DNA of 64,000 bases from Bacteroides intestinalis (GTDB taxonomy: Bacteria; Bacteroidota; Bacteroidia; Bacteroidales; Bacteroidaceae): positions 66,815 to 130,814 of the forward strand of contig NZ_CABJDN010000002.1 in NCBI RefSeq assembly GCF_902364365.1, given 5' to 3'. The position numbers were made by a program, and so were the translations under genes. The notes under the pieces were generated by a model that made no database searches, had not been told where the DNA came from, and saw only the letters and a program-made list of their open reading frames with translations. Shown here piece by piece: positions 25,321 through 33,135 of this stretch. Every line of letters starts with the position of its first letter. Position 1 is the first letter of the stretch.

Positions 25321-27261
25321 TTAGAAATTAGAAACATCATAAGCCGCCTTCTTCCCAAGTGTGATAAACACCCCGATATAGAAGAAATGATCGTTTGAAG
25401 CCAGAATAGCTTTATTATTCACCCGCCCAAACTCATTTTTCCGACAAAGGATATTGGTAGCAGAGGCATGGATAATCACTTTCTTACTGGGCAGGAATGT
25501 CAGTCCGAGATCAAGGCTGTTATAAGGTTTCACATGATCATTCATCAAGCCCGGCAAATCCGGATTATGATAGGGGCGCCCACTGCTGAAACGGTTCGTC
25601 AGACCGACTATCGTGCCGATTCGCGGAATGAAATATTTCAGCACTACAGATGCATTGTGCCGAGTGGCATATTGCGGAGTAGTCAGTTCCGTATATTCCT
25701 GAAACTTCCGCTTGGCAATATTATATGTATAGGAAAGCTGGTATTCCAGATTCTTCAGCAGGACACGGTCATTAAAGAATAAGTCGAAACCTTTACTGTA
25801 ACCATAACCACCGGAAGTCAGTACTTCCGCTGCATCTATCGTACCCTTTTCCACCAATGCCAGACGGTCATATTTCTTATAATAAAGTTCAGCCTTGTAG
25901 AAACGTCCATCACCCTCATACTGTGCACCCACATTATACTGAATGCATGATTCCGATTTCAACTTGTTTTCCTGAGCCAGCAATCTGCTAACCGGCAACT
26001 GTGTATATCGTCCTGCCATAGCAGAGAGCACTACATCTCCCAAATAGTAATTAACAGCCAGACGGGGTGAGAAATTCACTTTCTCATTTAATGAAGTGTA
26101 TTCCGTACGGACAGAAAGTTCCGCCTTCAGTTGCTCCACCGGATAGTAAGTTGCCGAAAGAAAGCCTGCACTGATCGTCGGATTGATTTCATGATGGCTA
26201 TCTATTCCCTCCGCCTCTTTCATCTGATATTGATAACGATTCTCATACCGGCGGATAAAACTCTCCACTCCCATATCCAGACGAAAAGCCGGAGAAATAC
26301 GCTTGAACACTTTTGCCTTTGCATGAAGTTCCTGTTGTTGTTCCATCCAATGATCTGCCAAAAGTGATACATTACCTATCTTCTGTTCAAAGAAAGAGAA
26401 TGCTGCACCTGCAAACCAGTTCCATCCACCGGAAGTACGCTTACGGAAAGTTGTATTAAGATAGAAATTATTCTCATTCAAATCAAACAGTCTACGTTCA
26501 GCACCTTCATAATTGGAAAAGTCAGTATGATCATAGCCGCCATAAATCTTGAAAAGCGTAGCATCATCGGGATGATAGCGGAATTGTGCCGATCCGGTCA
26601 TCATCCGGTAGGGATCTTCAAAATCCGTACGTCCTGAATAGATATGATCATAGACACACAAGTCCTGATAATCCAGGTTCACCGAAAGCGAACCTTTATC
26701 GAAAGCCCGTGTACCTCCTCCACCGAAGCCTACCGTAGAGGCATTGATGCCTAACTTATTGATAGGGCTCTTATCCTTTGTTTCCAACGGTAACACAGCC
26801 GAGAGTGCATCCCCATATTCCAACGGAGCCCCGCCCGATTCCAGATTGACACCACTGAACATAAAAGTGGAATAACGTCCGCGTGCAGGTGAGTTTATGC
26901 CTGTAGCCGTATAAGGATTCAAGACGTGCATTCCGTCAATGTATGTCTGTGTTTCATCACTACTTCCGCCGCGCACCAGCAGACGGCCACTTTCTCCTTG
27001 TACCTGCGTGCCCGGCAGTGTCTGCAATGCCTGATACAAATCACCGTTTGCACCTCCCACGGTCACCAGTTCCACCGGACTCATATCACTCCAACGACTG
27101 TTGGCAACAGGTGTTCTTTTACCTTTCACAACTACTTCCTTTAAATCTACACTATCATTGTATAGTTGCAAGAAAACGGTATCCGTCACAGCTGTCTGCG
27201 CTTCCAAGTGCTGCACTATCAGCAATACACTTACACTAAAAAGTAGAATCAATCTTTTCAT
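25321..27261 (-). CDS. TonB-dependent outer-membrane receptor
   Basis: A 646-residue protein with a signal peptide ending HLEAQ, then a plug domain from about residue 35 (LKEVVVKGKRTPVANS, GESGRLLVRGGSSDETQTYIDG) and a beta-barrel to the C terminus. It lacks the N-terminal carboxypeptidase-like domain of SusC proteins and no SusD gene is adjacent, so it is more likely a classical siderophore, metal or vitamin type receptor. A LytTR regulator gene lies 150 nt upstream and may control it. Confidence 0.92.
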   Translation of the reverse strand: MKRLILLFSVSVLLIVQHLEAQTAVTDTVFLQLYNDSVDLKEVVVKGKRTPVANSRWSDMSPVELVTVGGANGDLYQALQTLPGTQVQGESGRLLVRGGSSDETQTYIDGMHVLNPYTATGINSPARGRYSTFMFSGVNLESGGAPLEYGDALSAVLPLETKDKSPINKLGINASTVGFGGGGTRAFDKGSLSVNLDYQDLCVYDHIYSGRTDFEDPYRMMTGSAQFRYHPDDATLFKIYGGYDHTDFSNYEGAERRLFDLNENNFYLNTTFRKRTSGGWNWFAGAAFSFFEQKIGNVSLLADHWMEQQQELHAKAKVFKRISPAFRLDMGVESFIRRYENRYQYQMKEAEGIDSHHEINPTISAGFLSATYYPVEQLKAELSVRTEYTSLNEKVNFSPRLAVNYYLGDVVLSAMAGRYTQLPVSRLLAQENKLKSESCIQYNVGAQYEGDGRFYKAELYYKKYDRLALVEKGTIDAAEVLTSGGYGYSKGFDLFFNDRVLLKNLEYQLSYTYNIAKRKFQEYTELTTPQYATRHNASVVLKYFIPRIGTIVGLTNRFSSGRPYHNPDLPGLMNDHVKPYNSLDLGLTFLPSKKVIIHASATNILCRKNEFGRVNNKAILASNDHFFYIGVFITLGKKAAYDVSNF

Positions 27262-27291
27262 TTAATCTATGTTCTTTACGATTTCCGTCAG

Positions 27292-27299
27292 CAAACATA
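27292..27299 (-). promoter_or_regulatory. -7 box (TATGTTTG, minus strand) for the TonB receptor
   Basis: CAAACATA on the plus strand, 31 nt before the receptor start. The 150-nt gap up to the LytTR stop also holds a repeated CTGTGACGAATG word (27370 and 27400 area). Confidence 0.5.
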
Positions 27300-27410
27300 G
27301 ACTAAGAATTTCAGGCAAAAAAATATCCGGGACAGACTGCCCGGATATGTGACAAACAGCACTCCTCCTGTGACGAATGGCTGTATTTTTCTTTATTCTG
27401 TGACGAATGA

Positions 27411-28355
27411 CTACCCTTCCGTACCCCCTTCTATCAGCGTTTTTATCTCTTTTGCATAGCCTCTGGAGACCGGAACTTCTTCCGTACATCCTTCCAGTTT
27501 CAAACGGTATCCTTGTGAGTTTCCATCTACTTTTACCACAGTGCGTATGTTCACCAGAAAGGCCCGGTGACAACGGACAATGAACGAACAGGCAGCAACT
27601 GCTTCTTCTGCCTGCTTCATAGTAGCCCGCACTAACTTTTGCTGCATCTTATCCGCACTACTGTAAGCTACTCTTATATAATTCCCTTCTGCTTCTACAT
27701 AAAATAAGGTATGGGCATCCACTTCCAGCATTTCTTTCGTTCCGCCGGAGAAAACCAATTGCATAGGAGTTTCTTCTTCTGCTACTTCTTCTGCTGCCCT
27801 ACCCTCTTCTATCTGTTCCTCATTCCTTGTCCGAATCTTCTCCTTCTGGGTATTCTCTCTTTTCGCAAGAGCGTAGTTGATCTCCGTTGCCTCCTTCAGA
27901 TTACGTACCAGCTGCAAATTACGATTCCACATCAAAAAGAAGACAATAGGGAAAGGAGCAAGAACCGCCACCCAAGCCAAACTTATCAGAAATCCTTTCC
28001 AGCTCAGTATGAATGAACCAAATACCCAAGCCGTATAGAAACAGTTACCTATCGCAATCAGCAAACAAGCTCCTAAAGTTCCTAACAATTCGCGCCCTAA
28101 TGTCCAGTTCTTCTCACTATGATAACGGGGAAACAAAGCAGGAAACAAATACGTGGAGATACTCAGTGCCAATGAAGAAACCACTCCATAACCTAACACT
28201 ACCCAGAATTTATAGCCTCCCATCATAGAAATGCCAAAAGGCTGCAACACAAAAAGGATCAAAAACACTATAAGTGAAGGTATTATCACGCTTTTCCATC
28301 TCTTCACCAATGATGGATAAGGGCTTCGTAAAAGTGTCAACAGTTTATTTATCAT
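27411..28355 (-). CDS. LytTR-family DNA-binding regulator with membrane domain
   Basis: A 314-residue protein. The first 145 residues hold four membrane helices; then comes a charged, Glu-rich linker (RTRNEEQIEEGRAAEEVAEE), and residues about 210-305 are a LytTR DNA-binding domain (EVDAHTLFYVEAEGNYIRV, FIVRCHRAFLVNIRTV, RGYAKEIKTLIEG). Membrane-anchored LytTR proteins sense a signal directly without a separate kinase. It is divergent from the small ORF at 28.6 kb and upstream of the TonB receptor. Confidence 0.9.
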   Translation of the reverse strand: MINKLLTLLRSPYPSLVKRWKSVIIPSLIVFLILFVLQPFGISMMGGYKFWVVLGYGVVSSLALSISTYLFPALFPRYHSEKNWTLGRELLGTLGACLLIAIGNCFYTAWVFGSFILSWKGFLISLAWVAVLAPFPIVFFLMWNRNLQLVRNLKEATEINYALAKRENTQKEKIRTRNEEQIEEGRAAEEVAEEETPMQLVFSGGTKEMLEVDAHTLFYVEAEGNYIRVAYSSADKMQQKLVRATMKQAEEAVAACSFIVRCHRAFLVNIRTVVKVDGNSQGYRLKLEGCTEEVPVSRGYAKEIKTLIEGGTEG

Positions 28356-28398
28356 TATGACTTCCTGTTTGTAAGGGTTGATTATGTGTAAGATGCTA

Positions 28399-28406
28399 CA
28401 AAGGTA
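28399..28406 (-). promoter_or_regulatory. -7 box (TACCTTTG, minus strand) for the LytTR gene
   Basis: CAAAGGTA on the plus strand, 44 nt before the LytTR start codon. The -33 element is weak. Confidence 0.5.
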
Positions 28407-28559
28407 TATAAATTATTAATAGATCGTACATAGGTCATTTATTCCATTTTTAGTCACACTTTTGCAATATGCATATAGCAAAAACGGGCGTTTCTAAAGA
28501 AAAACGAGGAGAAAGTGCATTATTTTATGTTTTAAAACATATTTATCGTGAACAATTCG

Positions 28560-28567
28560 TATCTTTG
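28560..28567 (+). promoter_or_regulatory. -7 box (TATCTTTG) and hairpin leader of the small ORF
   Basis: TATCTTTG lies 75 nt before the ATG. The leader contains an 8-bp hairpin, GCTTTCCG (28604) with CGGAAAGC (28617-28624), just ahead of the start codon, which could control translation. Confidence 0.45.
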
Positions 28568-28641
28568 CAGCGTTAATAAGATAAAAGAAAAGATGTAAAA
28601 CCCGCTTTCCGAAACGCGGAAAGCACAAAAAGATGACAATT

Positions 28642-28776
28642 ATGAAAAAGAATGCAAATGAAATTTTTATGTTACAGTACCGTATTAAACGCTATCAAGC
28701 AATGGGAAACGGAACTATGTGCCAGGCTTTGAATGGCAAACTTCAAAAACTGCTCGCAAAGCAGGCTACCATGTAA
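28642..28776 (+). CDS. Small basic protein, 44 residues
   Basis: An ORF from ATG 28642 (or in-frame ATG 28633, three residues longer) to TAA 28774. The peptide has a helical, basic body (MLQYRIKRYQAMGNGTMC, then LQKLLAKQATM) with no membrane segment. It has its own -7 box, a structured leader and a strong terminator 25 nt after the stop, which together argue that it is a real gene rather than noise. Function unknown. Confidence 0.65.
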   Translation: MKKNANEIFMLQYRIKRYQAMGNGTMCQALNGKLQKLLAKQATM

Positions 28777-28800
28777 ATAACTCCTTTAAATAAAATGAAT

Positions 28801-28840
28801 GAGGGCGGAAAACCGAAAGGTTTTTCGCCCTCTTCTTTTA
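28801..28840. terminator. Bidirectional terminator between the small ORF and yccF
   Basis: GAGGGCGGAAAACC (28801-28814) pairs with GGTTTTTCGCCCTC (28819-28832) around GAAA, with a T-rich tail on the plus strand. It serves the small ORF and probably also the convergent YccF gene. Confidence 0.9.
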
Positions 28841-29215
28841 TCAGTCGCTTACAATGTCCTTTCCAAAAGGTGTCAAAGCCAATCCTGCCAGTTTGAAATG
28901 CTGTAGCCCGAAGGGAATACCAATAATGGTGATGCACAGCACAGCACCGAATGCCAGATGAGAAAGGCAAATCCAGATACCGCCCAGAAGTATCCACAAC
29001 ACATTCATCAGTATATACAGGCAACCACCCGAACGTTCACCACTCCGCACCGTTTTACCGAAAGGCCACAATGCTAGTGAAGCCATTTTCAGAGTTTGCA
29101 TACCGAACGGAATACCGATAATGGTAATCATCATCAATAAACTGGCAACAAGGTATTCCATAGCGGTAAAAATACCTCCGAACACCAGCCATAATAAATT
29201 CATAAAACATCCCAT
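28841..29215 (-). CDS. YccF domain-containing inner-membrane protein
   Basis: A 124-residue protein made of two tandem YccF (DUF307) repeats, each with two hydrophobic stretches and the IIGIPFGMQ / IIGIPFGLQ signature, then LALWPFGK / LALTPFGK. Function of the family is not known. A start at Met5 (29203) is also possible. A -7 box lies at 29244-29251 on the minus strand. Confidence 0.92.
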   Translation of the reverse strand: MGCFMNLLWLVFGGIFTAMEYLVASLLMMITIIGIPFGMQTLKMASLALWPFGKTVRSGERSGGCLYILMNVLWILLGGIWICLSHLAFGAVLCITIIGIPFGLQHFKLAGLALTPFGKDIVSD

Positions 29216-29243
29216 AATTTTGCGTTTCTTGTATTCTAATACG

Positions 29244-29251
29244 CAAATATA
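29244..29251 (-). promoter_or_regulatory. -7 box (TATATTTG, minus strand) for yccF
   Basis: CAAATATA on the plus strand, with CAAA at 29269-29272 as a -33 candidate at 17-nt spacing. Confidence 0.45.
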
Positions 29252-29257
29252 GTTTTT

Positions 29258-31186
29258 TTATTTAATAACAAACTTATACTTACCGGTTAATCGCACATCT
29301 TTATCTTTCAGGGCAACACGGTAAATCTCCGGCCCCCAAACATTAGAAAGGCGTGTATCAGGCAAATTGATTGTTTCAACGGTTGCTGTGAATTCACCGG
29401 GGTACTCCAAAGTTACTTTCTGTCCCTGCACTTCTATCGTCACCTTCCCGGGTACGGAGATATCTACTTTCCCCCAAGTAAGGAAATTCACCTGATTAGG
29501 TTCTTTCGCTGATTTCAGGGAGAAGTTATCGGTAATTGTCAGTTGCTTATCAGCTAATGAATAGGCACGTGTCCAGTTATTTACTTCAGCTTCTTTCGGA
29601 TAAGCAGTGGCGATGTTCGCTGAGAAGAAACGTTTCTTCGGTTGGCAGACAACATCCGTAGCCTTATAATTCTGACCGAAACTCTGGGGTACTCCGTTAA
29701 TCATCGGCAGGTTATGGTAATTACTTTGCATGGTCCAGATGGTATAACGTTCACTACTGAATGTCTGACGTGTATAAGTTCCTACCCCCGCATCAATCAG
29801 CACAGGTATCGTATTGACGTATAATGAAAATGTACCTACATCATTATGATTATGACTTTCATTGTTGAATCCACCTTTCGTAGCCAGGAACCAACCGGAC
29901 TTATTGGTCAGATAGCAGAATTCCGTTTCGGAATACCAGGTACAAGCAGGGATGGTATGGGCAGCGGCCGTCTTTTCCAGTTCTCCATTCCATAAAATGG
30001 ACTGCAAGGAACGGAAAGTATCATTGCCCAAAGGCACAGAAGGACGCTTGCCATCCAGCAGATAGGCTGCAAACTGCATCATTTCCTCGCTGCCGACCGC
30101 ACGGCCATAACGGTAAATCAACGGTGCATCGCCTCCACCCTTAGCAGAAGCATCCGCAAAGTTCACTACCCAACCGTTTCCTACATACGTACGACTGATA
30201 TATTCTCCCATCCGGCGAATCATCGGTTCCTTGAAAAGAGATACCTTTCCATCTGTTCCATCCGAAAGTATCTGAAGATAATCATACATTTTCCCGGCTG
30301 CATGTCCCCAATAAGAAGGACCTTCTTCACAAGCACCGTCAGCCTTTACAAAATTGATGAACTTATCCACCGACTGCATGCTGCGCCAAACAGCCTTTGC
30401 CAGACGATCACGGTCATTCTCTAACAAAAGATAGCATTGCAATACATTGGAGTTGCACCATGGATTCCAGTTATTGATAATCATTCCCGGTTTCCATTGG
30501 AAAGCCATCCACCATTCCCGGTCATTGTTCATATAAGGATCGAGAATGCGCTCTTGCAAAGTGTGACGCAAGCGCTGAGAGATTACAGGATCTATTTTAT
30601 CGAAAGAATCATGGAAAAAATAATATACCCACGACAGCATGGAACCGAAATTTCCCGAACCCAGATCAATCACCTGTTCGCGATAATCGGGCAGAGAGCG
30701 TTTGGTGGTCTGTCGTACCAGATGGGCAGAAAGTACCCAGGAAGTCATCTCGCAACTGTAAAATGCTCCATTTATCAACTGGTCGATAAACCGTCCTTTT
30801 CCTTCGGCAAGTTCGGCAAGCATCAGGGCATTGATTGCTTTCCGGTTGGCTTCATAGGGGGTTTGCATAATGTTACGTTCACCGCTGCGTTCATATTCCA
30901 GATAATCGGTAGCACGGATTACTTTCCATTCGTAATTAAGCATTTTCTCTCCGGCACGGATCAGATTTTCTTTATTGGTACCCAGCAATTCGTCCCAGCC
31001 GGCACGGTCGTTATAAGCAGGATAAGGTACCCACTTCTGATTCATCACCAATGCTTCTTTCAGTTGTTCTTCACTACCGGCAGCTTTTTGCAAAAGATTT
31101 CGTTCTGTATATGCATGTGCGGAGATACCTGCCATGAAAAGCAGGCAGAAGGAAATAAAAATACGGTAAAACGTGTTTCTCTTCAT
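29258..31186 (-). CDS. Heparinase II/III-like polysaccharide lyase family protein
   Basis: A 642-residue protein with a signal peptide ending GISAHA. Residues about 60-370 form the alpha/alpha toroid, and from about 400 the beta-sandwich begins with GGFNNESHNHNDVGTFSLYV, the metal-binding and catalytic signature of the heparinase II/III family. It probably cleaves uronic-acid-containing polysaccharide or acts as a hydrolase-like relative. It is alone, outside the two PULs and without a sulfatase neighbour, so the substrate is open. A -7 box is at 31224-31231. Confidence 0.9.
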   Translation of the reverse strand: MKRNTFYRIFISFCLLFMAGISAHAYTERNLLQKAAGSEEQLKEALVMNQKWVPYPAYNDRAGWDELLGTNKENLIRAGEKMLNYEWKVIRATDYLEYERSGERNIMQTPYEANRKAINALMLAELAEGKGRFIDQLINGAFYSCEMTSWVLSAHLVRQTTKRSLPDYREQVIDLGSGNFGSMLSWVYYFFHDSFDKIDPVISQRLRHTLQERILDPYMNNDREWWMAFQWKPGMIINNWNPWCNSNVLQCYLLLENDRDRLAKAVWRSMQSVDKFINFVKADGACEEGPSYWGHAAGKMYDYLQILSDGTDGKVSLFKEPMIRRMGEYISRTYVGNGWVVNFADASAKGGGDAPLIYRYGRAVGSEEMMQFAAYLLDGKRPSVPLGNDTFRSLQSILWNGELEKTAAAHTIPACTWYSETEFCYLTNKSGWFLATKGGFNNESHNHNDVGTFSLYVNTIPVLIDAGVGTYTRQTFSSERYTIWTMQSNYHNLPMINGVPQSFGQNYKATDVVCQPKKRFFSANIATAYPKEAEVNNWTRAYSLADKQLTITDNFSLKSAKEPNQVNFLTWGKVDISVPGKVTIEVQGQKVTLEYPGEFTATVETINLPDTRLSNVWGPEIYRVALKDKDVRLTGKYKFVIK

Positions 31187-31223
31187 GATATTAAAAAGTT
31201 AGATTTTCTTTTTTGTGATGAGG

Positions 31224-31231
31224 CAAAGATA
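31224..31231 (-). promoter_or_regulatory. -7 box (TATCTTTG, minus strand) for the heparinase II/III gene
   Basis: CAAAGATA on the plus strand, 38 nt before the start codon. A GTTACAGTAA word at 31237-31246 lies just upstream and repeats half of the palindrome at 31343-31357. Confidence 0.5.
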
Positions 31232-31298
31232 CACAAGTTACAGTAAAACGGTGGTATGCGATTATCCGTAGTTGGGTACAAAATCATCCATTTGTATC

Positions 31299-31358
31299 TT
31301 GTTTTATTCATGAAAGAAAATACTTTTGCATTAACACAACAGTTGTTACAGTAACAAC
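31299..31358 (+). promoter_or_regulatory. Orphan plus-strand promoter with palindromic operator
   Basis: TTG at 31299-31301, a 19-nt spacer and TACTTTTG at 31321-31328 form a near-ideal Bacteroides promoter. A perfect palindrome, TTGTTACAGTAACAA, sits at 31343-31357 just past the expected start site. No plus-strand ORF follows in the gap, which otherwise holds nothing I can name up to 31448, and dinB beyond is antisense. It may drive a small or antisense RNA. Confidence 0.6.
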
Positions 31359-31448
31359 CGTTGCGTTGCATCATATAAATTCCACTAAATATCAGCGAAC
31401 TACGAGATACTATAATGTAAACTGAGAATTAAATTAATTAACGCCCGT

Positions 31449-32552
31449 CTACTTCCAATCACTAAATTCAAAGCTCAACTGTTCCCAAACGCCTTTTTCC
31501 CCGGTATCTTCCCGTGGATTGGAAACGGAAAGCCCTATCAACCGGATGGGATGATGTTCATAATCCACCTCTTTCAGCAGTTGTTTTGCCAGAGGCAGGA
31601 TCACATCAAGAGTTATTAGTTCTTTGGATTGGGTAATACTCCGGGTTATCTGACTAAAATCATGGAATTTGATTTTCAACGTCAGTGTATTTCCTTTGAA
31701 ATCTTTATGTTCCAGACGCCCTACCAGTTCCACCGCCACATGATACAATTCGATAATAACCGATGAGCGTTGCGAAATATCCTTCTCCAAGGTATGTTCG
31801 CACCCAATGGACTTGCGGATACGCACCGCCTCCACCGGACGAAGATCGATTCCCCGGGCACAATCATAATACAGCGCTCCTACCTTTCCGAACTCACGCA
31901 GCAGCATAGCCTGCGAGCATGCACGCAACTGCTCGCCGTTATGAATACCCAATGAGTGCATCTTTTTTGCCGTCACCGGGCCTACGCCCCAGAAACTCTC
32001 GATAGGCAGACGCGCAATAAAATCCATTGCCTGATCGGGATGGATGGTACACAGCCCGTCCGGCTTACGATAATCGGAAGCTATCTTTGCTAAAAACTTA
32101 TTGTAAGATATACCGGCAGACGCCACCAGATTCAGTTCATTCCGTATCTTCTGCTTGATTTCCTTGGCAATATCTACAGCCAACAAAATACCGGGCTTAT
32201 TCTCTGTAACATCCAGAAAAGCCTCATCCAGTGACAACGGCTCAATGATATCTGTATATTCGTGAAAAATTTCATGGATTTGTCGGGAGACTTCTTTATA
32301 CACCCCCATCCGTCCGGGAACAAAGATAAGTTGTGGGCACATCCGCTTTGCCTTCGTCGACGCCATAGCCGAACGCACTCCGTAGCGACGTGCCTCATAG
32401 CTGGCAGCCGCCACTACACCACGTTCTTCCGCATACCCCACTGCAATAGGTTTTCCGCGCAACTCGGGATTGTCACGCTGTTCTACGGATGCGTAAAACG
32501 CATCCATATCTATATGTATGATTTTTCGTTCAGTGCCTTCGCAACACATCAT
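31449..32552 (-). CDS. dinB: DNA polymerase IV (Y family)
   Basis: A 367-residue translesion polymerase. The catalytic acids are visible in IIHIDMDAFYASVEQ at the N terminus and in SLDEAFLDVTEN near residue 105. The thumb and little-finger regions follow (FWGVGPVTAKKMHSLGI, then SIGCEHTLEKDI). Length is normal. Start at the first or second Met. It is 26 nt downstream of the PAS-domain gene in the same direction, so the two are probably cotranscribed. Confidence 0.96.
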   Translation of the reverse strand: MMCCEGTERKIIHIDMDAFYASVEQRDNPELRGKPIAVGYAEERGVVAAASYEARRYGVRSAMASTKAKRMCPQLIFVPGRMGVYKEVSRQIHEIFHEYTDIIEPLSLDEAFLDVTENKPGILLAVDIAKEIKQKIRNELNLVASAGISYNKFLAKIASDYRKPDGLCTIHPDQAMDFIARLPIESFWGVGPVTAKKMHSLGIHNGEQLRACSQAMLLREFGKVGALYYDCARGIDLRPVEAVRIRKSIGCEHTLEKDISQRSSVIIELYHVAVELVGRLEHKDFKGNTLTLKIKFHDFSQITRSITQSKELITLDVILPLAKQLLKEVDYEHHPIRLIGLSVSNPREDTGEKGVWEQLSFEFSDWK

Positions 32553-32578
32553 GCATGATCACCTTTCCATTTTACAAT

Positions 32579-32935
32579 TCATTTCCTCACATGGTGGGGC
32601 ATCTCTCCGGGTATCTCCATAGAAATCTCTACCAGGCCTCTCACCACACCATCTTGTTTCCATGCCGTCTGATAAATCATCTTCCTGACCCCATTCTTCT
32701 CAATGGTATAAGCATTGACACCTCCCGTTTCAAGCAGTTCGCGTATCTTGTCCTGCGATTGCAGATTATGACAATCAAATAGATTCTTGCCTATCAGACT
32801 GCCATGTTTGGCAAACGTGCGACATGCTTTCTCATTCATATAAAGGATGACTCCTTCTGTGTCACATACGGTCACGGCACAGTTCATTTCATTAGCCCAT
32901 TCGTACATAGTTATTGCTCTTAAGTTACGGCTCAT
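32579..32935 (-). CDS. PAS domain protein
   Basis: A 118-residue cytoplasmic protein consisting of one PAS domain (residues about 15-115: CAVTVCDTEGVILYMNEKAC, then GKNLFDCHN and WKQDGVVRGLVEIS). No kinase, GGDEF or DNA-binding part is present, so it could be a stand-alone sensor or a partner-binding module. It is upstream of dinB in an apparent operon with a -7 box at 32955-32962. Confidence 0.88.
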   Translation of the reverse strand: MSRNLRAITMYEWANEMNCAVTVCDTEGVILYMNEKACRTFAKHGSLIGKNLFDCHNLQSQDKIRELLETGGVNAYTIEKNGVRKMIYQTAWKQDGVVRGLVEISMEIPGEMPHHVRK

Positions 32936-32954
32936 ACCTTTTACTTTTATGACC

Positions 32955-32962
32955 CAAAGATA
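32955..32962 (-). promoter_or_regulatory. -7 box (TATCTTTG, minus strand) for the PAS-dinB pair
   Basis: CAAAGATA on the plus strand, 20 nt before the PAS start. No SOS-like palindrome was noticed. Confidence 0.5.
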
Positions 32963-33099
32963 ACGTTTTTCCCAATGACACTCTTATTGCCCCATCAACA
33001 AAATTACATATTCACATATGCTCTTACTTTATATCAGTTCCTACAAACAAGTTAACGACTATTTTTTCTTACTCACAAGCAATATTTAAAATAAATTTC

Positions 33100-33107
33100 T
33101 AAATTTG
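33100..33107 (+). promoter_or_regulatory. -7 box (TAAATTTG) of the PUL 1 regulator
   Basis: The box ends 28 nt before the regulator ATG. The -33 element is poor. Confidence 0.5.
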
Positions 33108-33135
33108 CAGTACTTTCTTAACCCACGTACATATT

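Noticed and set aside
27262..27573. A 103-codon minus-strand frame overlapping the LytTR gene
   Set aside because: It overlaps the end of a well-supported LytTR gene in another frame and shows no domain.
30437..31246. A 269-codon open frame antisense to the heparinase II/III gene
   Set aside because: The opposite strand encodes a full lyase with signal peptide and catalytic motifs; the antisense frame has no recognisable features.
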